Positions 1 through 4,735 of a stretch of DNA of 5,263 nt are shown here, one piece after another. This DNA is from Candidatus Omnitrophota bacterium (GTDB taxonomy: Bacteria; Omnitrophota; Gorgyraeia; 2-01-FULL-45-10): NCBI GenBank assembly GCA_026387165.1, contig JAPLMG010000258.1:1-5263 (forward strand). Direction: 5' to 3'. Numbering within the stretch: position 1 is the stretch's first letter; every line of letters starts with the position of its first letter. The notes beneath the pieces were generated by a model, which saw only the letters and a list, made by a program, of their open reading frames with translations, ran no database searches and was not told the origin of the DNA. The position numbers and the translations under genes are program-made.

Positions 1-15
1 AATTATGAGGAAATC

Positions 16-39
16 CCCTCTCCCCTTTAGGGGAGAGGG
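16..39. repeat. GC-rich palindrome downstream of cimA
   Basis: A perfect 11-bp inverted repeat, CCCTCTCCCCT (16-26) and AGGGGAGAGGG (29-39), is separated by two T residues. It is followed by AAGGGTGAGGGG (41-52), which resembles the arm again. Sequences of this type (CCCTCTCCCC, GGGGAGAGGG, GGGTGAGGGG) recur as dispersed intergenic repeats in many bacterial genomes; this is from memory and cannot be counted in one window. No run of T follows the stem on either strand, so it does not look like a classical intrinsic terminator. The stretch 53-144 shows nothing I can interpret. Confidence 0.7.
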
Positions 40-144
40 CAAGGGTGAGGGGTATGCAAAGATCGAATCTCAAAATGCCTTTTCCGTCGAGGGTAAAACA
101 CTAATTTGGACATGTATGATGCCCAATATAAATTTGCGTCCGCT

Positions 145-172
145 GAAGGCGGGCCCCGCAAGGACCGCCTTC
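145..172. repeat. Hairpin immediately downstream of cimA
   Basis: GAAGGCGG (145-152) pairs perfectly with CCGCCTTC (165-172). Two further inner pairs are possible after one mismatch, leaving a loop of about six bases. It starts 14 bases after the cimA stop codon, so it would form in the 3' end of the transcript and could protect it or slow polymerase. The bases beyond the stem in the direction of transcription are AGCGGACGC with no U-tract, so I do not call it a rho-independent terminator. The sequence looks like one of the dispersed GC-rich palindromes common in such genomes. Confidence 0.55.
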
Positions 173-185
173 CAACGTGAAAAAC

Positions 186-1754
186 TTATCGCTTTGAATC
201 CTTCAAAAGTTTATATTCAATGGAATCTACCAGCGCTTCCCAGGACGCTTCGACGACATTTTCGGAGACTCCGATGGTCCACCAGGAGTCCGTCTTATCC
301 TGCGACTGTATGAGGACACGCACACGCGCCGCGGTGCCCTCTTTTTCGTCCAAAACGCGCACTTTATAGTCCGTCAGGTGCATCTCGGCCAGTTTAGGAT
401 AGAATTTTTTAAGCGCTTTTCGTAAAGCGCTGTCGAGCGCGTTCACAGGGCCGTCTCCGACCGCCGCCGTATCTTCAACTTCTTTGCCGACCCTGACTTT
501 AATGGTAGCTTCGGATGACATACCGCCGCCTTTTATCTTCTCTATAATAACCCTGAAGTCTTCGAGCTCAAAGAAATCCTTAAATGTCTTCATGACACGC
601 TTTATTAATAGCTCCAGGGACGCTTCCGCGGCCTCAAAATGATACCCCTTGCTCTCCAGGTCCTGCAGGGCCTTCAGTATCTTTTTGGACTTCTTAGCGT
701 CCTTGCCTATCCCGAGATCCATATCTTCGGCCTTCTTTATGATCATGGACTTTCCGGAGAGCTCGGAGATAAGCAGCCTCCTGCGGTTTCCGACGCTCGA
801 TGGATCTATATGTTCGTACGTCTTAGGATTCTTTAATATGGCATTCACATGGACGCCCGCTTTGTGAGCGAAGGCGCTGTTACCCACAAAAGGCTGGTTA
901 TCCTGCAGCTTCATATTCGATATCTCCGCTACAAAATGCGCCGTCTCTGTCAGCTCCTTTAAAGCTATGCCCGAAATACAATCTATCCCCAGCTTAAGTT
1001 TGAGCGCCGCGATGACGGAGATCAAATTCGCGTTGCCGCATCGTTCTCCGTATCCATTTATGGTGCCGTGCACCTGCAGGCACCCCGCCTGCACCGCCGC
1101 CACAGAATTGGCAACTGCCATTTCGCAGTCGTTATGCGCATGGATACCGATGGGAGTATTTATAACCGACCTGACTTCTTCGACTATCTCAAAGACCTGG
1201 GTAGTTACGGTGCCGCCGTTGGTATCGCACAGGATGATCCTTTCGGCGCCTGCGTCCCGGGCAGCCTTAAGCGTCTTTAACGCATACTCCTTATTGCCTT
1301 TATACCCGTCGAAGAAGTGCTCGGCGTCATAAAATACCTTTTTCCCCTTCGACTTTAAGTAACTTACGGAATCGGAGATCATCCTTAGGTTCTCATCGAG
1401 GTCGACCTTAAAAACATCTTTGACATGGAGATCCCAGCTCTTTCCGAAAATAGTGATATACATCGTGCCGGCCGAAAGAAGCCCTTTAAGCACCGCGTCT
1501 TTACTTGCCTTAGTCTTTGCGTGACACGTACTTCCGAAAGCCACCACCTTGGAGTTTCCCAGTTTCAAGTTCTTTGCCTTTTTAAAGAACTCCACGTCTT
1601 TCGGATTAGCCCCGGGCCATCCGCCTTCTATAAAATCGACTCCCAATTCGTCGAGCTTGGCGCATATCTTCAATTTATCCGCCACAGAGAAAGATACACC
1701 CTCCGACTGCGCGCCGTCGCGTAAGGTGGTGTCGTATAACTCGATATTGTTCAT
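186..1754 (-). CDS. cimA: (R)-citramalate synthase
   Basis: Condenses pyruvate with acetyl-CoA to (R)-citramalate in the cytoplasm, the first step of the threonine-independent route to 2-oxobutanoate and isoleucine. The 522-residue product is full length for the CimA type found in Geobacter. The N-terminal HMGL/DRE-TIM barrel shows YDTTLRDGAQSEG (7-19), EGGWPGANPKD (43-53), the metal-binding HAHND (205-209) and GYGERCGNA (234-242). A C-terminal LeuA-type regulatory domain (about 392-512) contains GDGPVNALDSALRKAL and ends in the usual ENVVEASWEALVDSIEYK. By family knowledge this domain binds the feedback inhibitor, probably isoleucine. The ATG at 1754 is chosen because AAAGGGA lies four bases upstream; an in-frame TTG at 1778 would add eight non-conserved residues. 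It is last in the cluster, 154 bases after lysC. Homocitrate or isopropylmalate synthase is less likely, given the CimA-type motifs. Confidence 0.95.
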   Translation of the reverse strand: MNNIELYDTTLRDGAQSEGVSFSVADKLKICAKLDELGVDFIEGGWPGANPKDVEFFKKAKNLKLGNSKVVAFGSTCHAKTKASKDAVLKGLLSAGTMYITIFGKSWDLHVKDVFKVDLDENLRMISDSVSYLKSKGKKVFYDAEHFFDGYKGNKEYALKTLKAARDAGAERIILCDTNGGTVTTQVFEIVEEVRSVINTPIGIHAHNDCEMAVANSVAAVQAGCLQVHGTINGYGERCGNANLISVIAALKLKLGIDCISGIALKELTETAHFVAEISNMKLQDNQPFVGNSAFAHKAGVHVNAILKNPKTYEHIDPSSVGNRRRLLISELSGKSMIIKKAEDMDLGIGKDAKKSKKILKALQDLESKGYHFEAAEASLELLIKRVMKTFKDFFELEDFRVIIEKIKGGGMSSEATIKVRVGKEVEDTAAVGDGPVNALDSALRKALKKFYPKLAEMHLTDYKVRVLDEKEGTAARVRVLIQSQDKTDSWWTIGVSENVVEASWEALVDSIEYKLLKDSKR

Positions 1755-1758
1755 AAAA

Positions 1759-1765
1759 TCCCTTT
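1759..1765 (-). promoter_or_regulatory. Ribosome binding site deciding the cimA start
   Basis: AAAGGGA on the minus strand sits four bases before the ATG at 1752-1754. No comparable purine-rich site precedes the upstream TTG (1776-1778), which lies inside the repeat element. This supports the shorter protein beginning MNNIELYDTTLRDG. Confidence 0.65.
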
Positions 1766-1770
1766 GTTTT

Positions 1771-1902
1771 AATGACAAATGTCAAAGCACAAATGACAAT
1801 TGAATGTCAAATGTTAAAGCACAAATGACAAAACACTGATTTTGAAATTTGTCATTGGAATTTTGGATTTCATTTGACATTTGAATTTTGTCATTTGTCA
1901 TT
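1771..1902. repeat. AT-rich MITE-like inverted-repeat element between lysC and cimA
   Basis: The ends match as inverted repeats: AATGACAAATGTCAA (1771-1785) against the reverse complement of 1888-1902, 14 of 15 bases. Inside the left half a 24-base unit occurs twice with one mismatch (1776-1799 and 1808-1831, period 32), each containing AAAGCACAAATGACAA. The right half repeats TTTGTCATT and ATTTGACATTTG. The element fills nearly the whole lysC-cimA gap, from six bases after the lysC stop up to the cimA ribosome binding site. It has no coding capacity. It could fold into a long weak hairpin in the mRNA. It looks like a non-autonomous dispersed repeat; copy number elsewhere cannot be judged here. 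Confidence 0.75.
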
Positions 1903-1908
1903 AACAAT

Positions 1909-3117
1909 CTATCTCTTCGTCTTCCCCAGCTTAAATTTATCGTGGATCGCCCTTACGGCAGTTTCGCCAAGGCTCTTCTTCACAACACACGATATCTTGA
2001 TCTCACTCGTAGATATCATCTCTATATTGATCTTTTTGTCGGCCAGAGCCTCAAACATATTCGCCGCTACACCCGAGTGGCTGCGCATGCCGATCCCCAC
2101 TATAGATACCTTTGCGATATCCTTGTCCACCGTGATATCGCCCGCCCCGACTTTTCCGGAAATGTAATTAGACACCTTTATCGTCTTGTTAAGATCGCCC
2201 GCAGGCACAGTGAACGATAGATCGGTCGAGCCGGTTCTGGAAACGTTCTGTATAATCATGTCGACATTGATGTTCTCTTTGGCTAAATGTTTAAATATCC
2301 TGGCCGCTATACCAGGCTTGTCGGGGACGTCGCAGATAGTGATCTTGGCCTCGTCCTTGTTTAAAGCAACGCCGGAAACGACTATATGCTCCATGGCCTT
2401 AACCTCCTTAGATATTGTAGTGCCTCTATTCTTTGAGAACGAAGATCTGACGTGTATCGGCACACCAAATTTCATAGCGAACTCGATCGACCGCGGCTGC
2501 AGGATCTGCGCGCCCAAAGATGCGAGCTCGAACATTTCCTCATAACTCAGTTTATTTATCTTGCGGGCATTCTTTACTATGCGCGGATCCGCCGTAAAGA
2601 CTCCTTCTACGTCGGTATACATCTCGCACATCTCGGCACCTATGACCTTGGCGAGAGCCACTGCGGTGAGATTTGAGCCGCCGCGCCCCAGGGTAGTTAT
2701 ATCCTGCTTTATATTTACGCCCTGAAAACCCGCGACTATTACTATCTTACCATCCTTGAGCTCCTCACTTATTCGCTTCGCGTTTATGTCGATGATGCGC
2801 GCTTTTGTGAAAGAGTCGTCGGTGATTATGCCAACCTGGGCGCCGGTAAACGATATAGCTTCTACGCCTAACCTATCTATGGCCATAGCCAGGAGAGCGC
2901 TGATCAGCATGTCTAATTCCCTGTCGGGAGGATTCGTGGTGATCTCAAGCGCCAGGTCTATCAGCTTGTCAGTTGTATGGCCGAGCGCGGAGACTATCAC
3001 CACTACATCGTATCCCGAGCGTTTTGTCTCTACGACTCTCTTAGCCGCATTCTGTATGCGCGCGATATTGGCCACGCTGGTACCGCCGTATTTCTGTACA
3101 ATTATCCCCTTTGACAC
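1909..3117 (-). CDS. lysC: Aspartate kinase with two ACT domains, catalytic motif altered
   Basis: Aspartokinase family enzyme, expected to phosphorylate aspartate with ATP at the entry to lysine, threonine and methionine synthesis. The 402-residue protein has the kinase domain (about 1-240) with KYGGTSV (9-15), VSALGHTTDKL (42-52), TLGRGGS (142-148) and YTDVEGVFTADPRI (167-180). Two ACT domains follow (about 247-310 and 336-395), with DVPDKPGIAARIF, IIQNVS and STSEIKIS, the usual sites of lysine or threonine feedback. Two departures stand out. RELDMLIS (66-73) runs directly into ALLAMA, without the roughly seven residues carrying S-T-G-E-Q, and GGSD reads GGSN (N149). Both affect positions known to bind substrate, so activity is uncertain. 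Start is GTG with AGGAG six bases upstream. A second start for a beta subunit lies at codon 242. It is 86 bases downstream of the apgM-type gene. Confidence 0.93.
   Translation of the reverse strand: MSKGIIVQKYGGTSVANIARIQNAAKRVVETKRSGYDVVVIVSALGHTTDKLIDLALEITTNPPDRELDMLISALLAMAIDRLGVEAISFTGAQVGIITDDSFTKARIIDINAKRISEELKDGKIVIVAGFQGVNIKQDITTLGRGGSNLTAVALAKVIGAEMCEMYTDVEGVFTADPRIVKNARKINKLSYEEMFELASLGAQILQPRSIEFAMKFGVPIHVRSSFSKNRGTTISKEVKAMEHIVVSGVALNKDEAKITICDVPDKPGIAARIFKHLAKENINVDMIIQNVSRTGSTDLSFTVPAGDLNKTIKVSNYISGKVGAGDITVDKDIAKVSIVGIGMRSHSGVAANMFEALADKKINIEMISTSEIKISCVVKKSLGETAVRAIHDKFKLGKTKR
2392..2409 (-). promoter_or_regulatory. Internal Shine-Dalgarno and ATG for an aspartokinase beta subunit
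   Basis: Inside lysC the minus strand reads AAGGAGG (2403-2409), eight bases, then an in-frame ATG (2392-2394, codon 242). This is a near-perfect ribosome binding site, better than those of the annotated genes here. Initiation would give a 161-residue product (1909-2394) starting MEHIVVSGVALNK and containing both ACT domains but no kinase domain. The same arrangement is established for Bacillus subtilis aspartokinase II and Corynebacterium glutamicum LysC, where alpha and beta subunits come from overlapping in-frame cistrons. By analogy the product would be a regulatory subunit in an alpha2-beta2 enzyme. Confidence 0.7.
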
Positions 3118-3123
3118 GGAACT

Positions 3124-3128
3124 CTCCT
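3124..3128 (-). promoter_or_regulatory. Ribosome binding site of lysC
   Basis: AGGAG on the minus strand, six bases before a GTG start codon (3115-3117). It decides the unusual GTG start, which places the conserved IIVQKYGGTSV at residues 5-15 as is normal for the family. Confidence 0.75.
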
Positions 3129-3148
3129 CTTTTTCCTTCAGCGTGACG

Positions 3149-3185
3149 TCCGCCGAAGTCCCGCCACAGGCGGGACGAAGGCGGA
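3149..3185. repeat. GC-rich palindromic repeat between the apgM-type gene and lysC
   Basis: TCCGCCGAAGTCCCGCC (3149-3165), the triplet ACA, then GGCGGGACGAAGGCGGA (3169-3185). The arms pair over 14 of 17 positions with one internal three-base loop. In the transcript this would be a stable hairpin just upstream of the lysC ribosome binding site. No U-tract follows, so it is more likely a dispersed palindromic repeat, possibly affecting mRNA processing or stability, than a terminator. Elements of the form CCGCC-TTCG-...-GGCGG are common between genes in several uncultured lineages (recalled, not searched). Confidence 0.75.
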
Positions 3186-3203
3186 TGGAACTCTCCGTTA
3201 TTA

Positions 3204-4418
3204 CTACAGCCTCTGCTTTTTGATCAAATCATTAGTTAATTCCGAGCCTGATTTAAAAATAACTTTGCTTAACTTTGCGTTGCTTTCACTATACGCAGGG
3301 AAACCGTTATGCTCCACGCCAAGTCCCGCCATTATAAAGGGGGCCGGATCCGATACGTGAGTGCGCAATGCTACGGGCGTGGCATGGTCCGAAAGGACCA
3401 TTATTCTGTAATCCTCAGACCCCTTCAAAAATTTCCATACCGCTCCTACCACGTATCTGTCAAAATTCTCTATTGCCGTGATCTTTGCCCTCATATCCCC
3501 GTTATGCCCCGCTTCGTCCGGCGCCTCTACGTGAACAAATATAAAATCCTTCTTCTTCAACGAGTGTACCGCGTACTCACCTTTACCCTTATACTTCGTG
3601 TCATAATAACCGGTTGCGCCCGGAACCTGTATAACCTCAAGGCCTACCAGCCTGCCTATGCCGTTAACTAAGTCTACGGCGGATATGACCGCGCCATCCA
3701 CGCCGAACATACCCTTAAAACTTGGCATGTTAGGATTGGTCCCCTGACCCCATAACCATATCATATTTGCCGGATTCTCTTTCAGGTCAACCCTTACCCT
3801 GTTGATATCATGTTTTTCCAATATGGAACGCGAATCCTGCATAAGTTTCAACAAAAGGCTCGAGCCTTTTCCTTTTGGGAGGTGCTTTGAAATATTCTTA
3901 CCGGTTATGTCATGGGGCGGAGTGCAGGAACTCTTCATAAGGCCATTGAGATCGTCTCTCGACCTCGTCTTTATCACTATGAGGTTTCTATAGCTCTTGC
4001 CATGGTAAAACTTTGTCTTTTCATTCCCGAGCTTTTTATCGAGATACTCCATCAGCGTCTTGGACTCTTTATCGCTTATATGGCCGGCACTGTAGTCCGA
4101 CATCGTATCGTTATTTGCCGTTATCAGATTACACCTGAACGCGATCTCGTCTTCCGCCACCTCGACGCCTATATTTGCGGCCTCAAGCGGCCCCCTGCCG
4201 GTATAGTAGGTCTTGGGATCGTATCCGAGTATCGAAAGATTGGCTATGTCGCTCGCCGGCTTCATTCCGCGCGGCACGGTCTTGACAAGGCCTATCATAC
4301 CACTCTTGGCGATATCATTCATGTTCGGGATCTTCGCCACTTCAAGAGGGGTCTTGTTTCCAAGATCCTGAATGGGATAATCGCTCATTCCGTCGCCGAC
4401 TAAGATAGCTATCCTCAT
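3204..4418 (-). CDS. apgM-type phosphoglycerate mutase, proposed homoserine kinase
   Basis: Member of the alkaline-phosphatase superfamily group of cofactor-independent phosphoglycerate mutases of the archaeal ApgM type. The 404 residues are full length. Visible are VGDGMSDYP (7-15) with metal ligand Asp9, PASDIANLSILGYDP (54-68) with the likely nucleophile Ser56, YYTGRGPLEAA (71-81), VHVEAPDEAGHNGD (295-308) and SDHATPVALRTHVSDPAPF (343-361), giving the Asp and His metal ligands. Annotation pipelines use two names: phosphoglycerate mutase, or a subgroup described as proposed homoserine kinase. The second fits better, because the gene sits between thrC and lysC and a GHMP-type thrB is not seen here. 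It would then make O-phosphohomoserine, the ThrC substrate. ATG start; AGGTAGG lies 11 bases upstream, rather far. A sigma70-like promoter precedes it. Family membership is certain; the substrate is inferred. Confidence 0.92.
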   Translation of the reverse strand: MRIAILVGDGMSDYPIQDLGNKTPLEVAKIPNMNDIAKSGMIGLVKTVPRGMKPASDIANLSILGYDPKTYYTGRGPLEAANIGVEVAEDEIAFRCNLITANNDTMSDYSAGHISDKESKTLMEYLDKKLGNEKTKFYHGKSYRNLIVIKTRSRDDLNGLMKSSCTPPHDITGKNISKHLPKGKGSSLLLKLMQDSRSILEKHDINRVRVDLKENPANMIWLWGQGTNPNMPSFKGMFGVDGAVISAVDLVNGIGRLVGLEVIQVPGATGYYDTKYKGKGEYAVHSLKKKDFIFVHVEAPDEAGHNGDMRAKITAIENFDRYVVGAVWKFLKGSEDYRIMVLSDHATPVALRTHVSDPAPFIMAGLGVEHNGFPAYSESNAKLSKVIFKSGSELTNDLIKKQRL

Positions 4419-4452
4419 GTCGTTACATACCTACCTTTCAATCCGCTGCATA

Positions 4453-4481
4453 ATAATAGTCTCAAACGAGACAGCGATCAA
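4453..4481 (-). promoter_or_regulatory. Sigma70-like promoter for apgM-lysC-cimA
   Basis: On the minus strand TTGATC (4476-4481) is followed after exactly 17 bases by TATTAT (4453-4458), matching four of six and five of six consensus bases. Transcription would begin near 4446, giving a leader of about 28 bases before the ATG of the apgM-type gene. It starts one base after the stop codon of the small upstream gene. It would let the last three genes be expressed apart from thrC. Inferred from sequence alone. Confidence 0.5.
4459..4472. promoter_or_regulatory. Dyad in the promoter spacer, possible operator
   Basis: GTCTC (4459-4463) and GAGAC (4468-4472) form a perfect 5-bp inverted repeat around AAAC. 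It lies exactly between the -35 and -10 boxes, where a bound repressor would block polymerase. As RNA it would be only a short hairpin with no U-tract, so it is unlikely to be a terminator for the upstream gene. I recognise no regulator with this site. Confidence 0.25.
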
Positions 4482-4482
4482 G

Positions 4483-4623
4483 CTACTTAACAGTATTTGG
4501 AGAAATGCGAACGACTTTACCATTCTGCCATACGGCAAGCGAACGTCCTGTCTTTTTATGCCGCTCTACAACTTGTCGTACCGCTTTTTTCAGCGCCACG
4601 AACGCTTTATCCTGTAAAGACAT
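4483..4623 (-). CDS. Small conserved-looking protein of unknown function, 46 residues
   Basis: An ATG-to-TAG frame of 46 codons, starting MSLQDKAFVALKKAV. The first half is a predicted amphipathic helix rich in Lys and Arg (about 3-26), followed by TGRSLAVWQNGKVVRISPN (26-44), which looks like a beta-hairpin around the NGK turn. I recall many bacterial proteins of about 50 residues with the same plan: a helix, then G-x-P/S-[LI]-A-[IV]-W-x-[ND]-G-K-V-V-x-[IVL]-x-P, all uncharacterised. That resemblance, plus its fit between thrC and the next promoter, is why I consider it real. AAGGA lies 11 bases upstream, a weak site. No signal peptide, membrane segment or cysteine is present. A small regulator or antitoxin-like protein is possible, but nothing here shows it. 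Confidence 0.65.
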   Translation of the reverse strand: MSLQDKAFVALKKAVRQVVERHKKTGRSLAVWQNGKVVRISPNTVK

Positions 4624-4654
4624 TCTTTTCTTTATCCTTCGGCTCCTTTTAGTT

Positions 4655-4735
4655 GTCCTTCGGTAAACTCAGGACGATGGTGAGCAGCGCCGAACCATCG
4701 CTCAGGATGAACCCTGAGCCTGTCGAACGGGTTCA
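4655..4735. repeat. Palindromic repeat cluster overlapping the thrC stop
   Basis: Several inverted repeats are nested here: CGATGGT (4675-4681) with ACCATCG (4694-4700), GCTCAGG (4700-4706) with CCTGAGC (4713-4719), and TGAACCC (4708-4714) with GGGTTCA (4729-4735). Motifs such as CCTGAGCCTGTCGAACGGG and TCCTTCGGTAAACTCAGGA are variants of a dispersed repeat seen in many bacterial genomes (recalled). The alternative pairings make several hairpins possible. The last arm includes the thrC TGA codon (4733-4735). No T-run follows in the transcribed direction. It fills most of the gap between thrC and the small gene. Confidence 0.75.

Larger units (their letters stand above)
3118..3196. repeat. 10-bp direct repeat flanking the intergenic palindrome
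   Basis: GGAACTCTCC occurs at 3118-3127 and again at 3187-3196, 69 bases apart. On the coding strand this is GGAGAGTTCC. The copy next to lysC supplies its ribosome binding site, and the other copy ends seven bases after the apgM-type stop codon. The palindrome at 3149-3185 lies between them and ends one base from the distal copy. This looks like a target duplication around an inserted repeat, although the other palindrome edge is not flush. Confidence 0.45.

Noticed and set aside
27..113. Minus-strand 28-codon frame after cimA, starting MSKLVFYPRRKR
   Set aside because: It has no clear ribosome binding site and ends inside the palindromic repeat, with a repeat-derived proline-rich tail; too weak to call a gene.
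145..172. Rho-independent terminator after cimA
   Set aside because: The stem is good but no U-rich tract follows it on the transcribed strand; kept only as a hairpin or repeat.
5..313. Plus-strand open frame of 102 codons
   Set aside because: It starts in a GC-rich repeat, crosses the cimA 3' end and has no family-like features or ribosome binding site.
1755..1778. TTG start adding eight residues to CimA
   Set aside because: The extra residues come from the repeat element, are not conserved, and have no ribosome binding site, whereas the ATG at 1754 does.
1776..1831. CRISPR-like direct repeats
   Set aside because: There are only two 24-base units with an 8-base separation, belonging to an inverted-repeat element; no spacers or cas genes.
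1771..1902. Promoter for cimA from TTGACA motifs in the repeat
   Set aside because: The TTGACA hexamers come from the repeat unit and none has a plausible -10 box at 16-18 bases.
2756..3223. Plus-strand frame of 155 codons opposite lysC
   Set aside because: It is an antisense shadow of the conserved kinase domain with a low-complexity serine-rich translation.
3912..4403. Plus-strand frame of 163 codons opposite the apgM-type gene
   Set aside because: It is a shadow of a gene whose conserved motifs on the minus strand are unmistakable.
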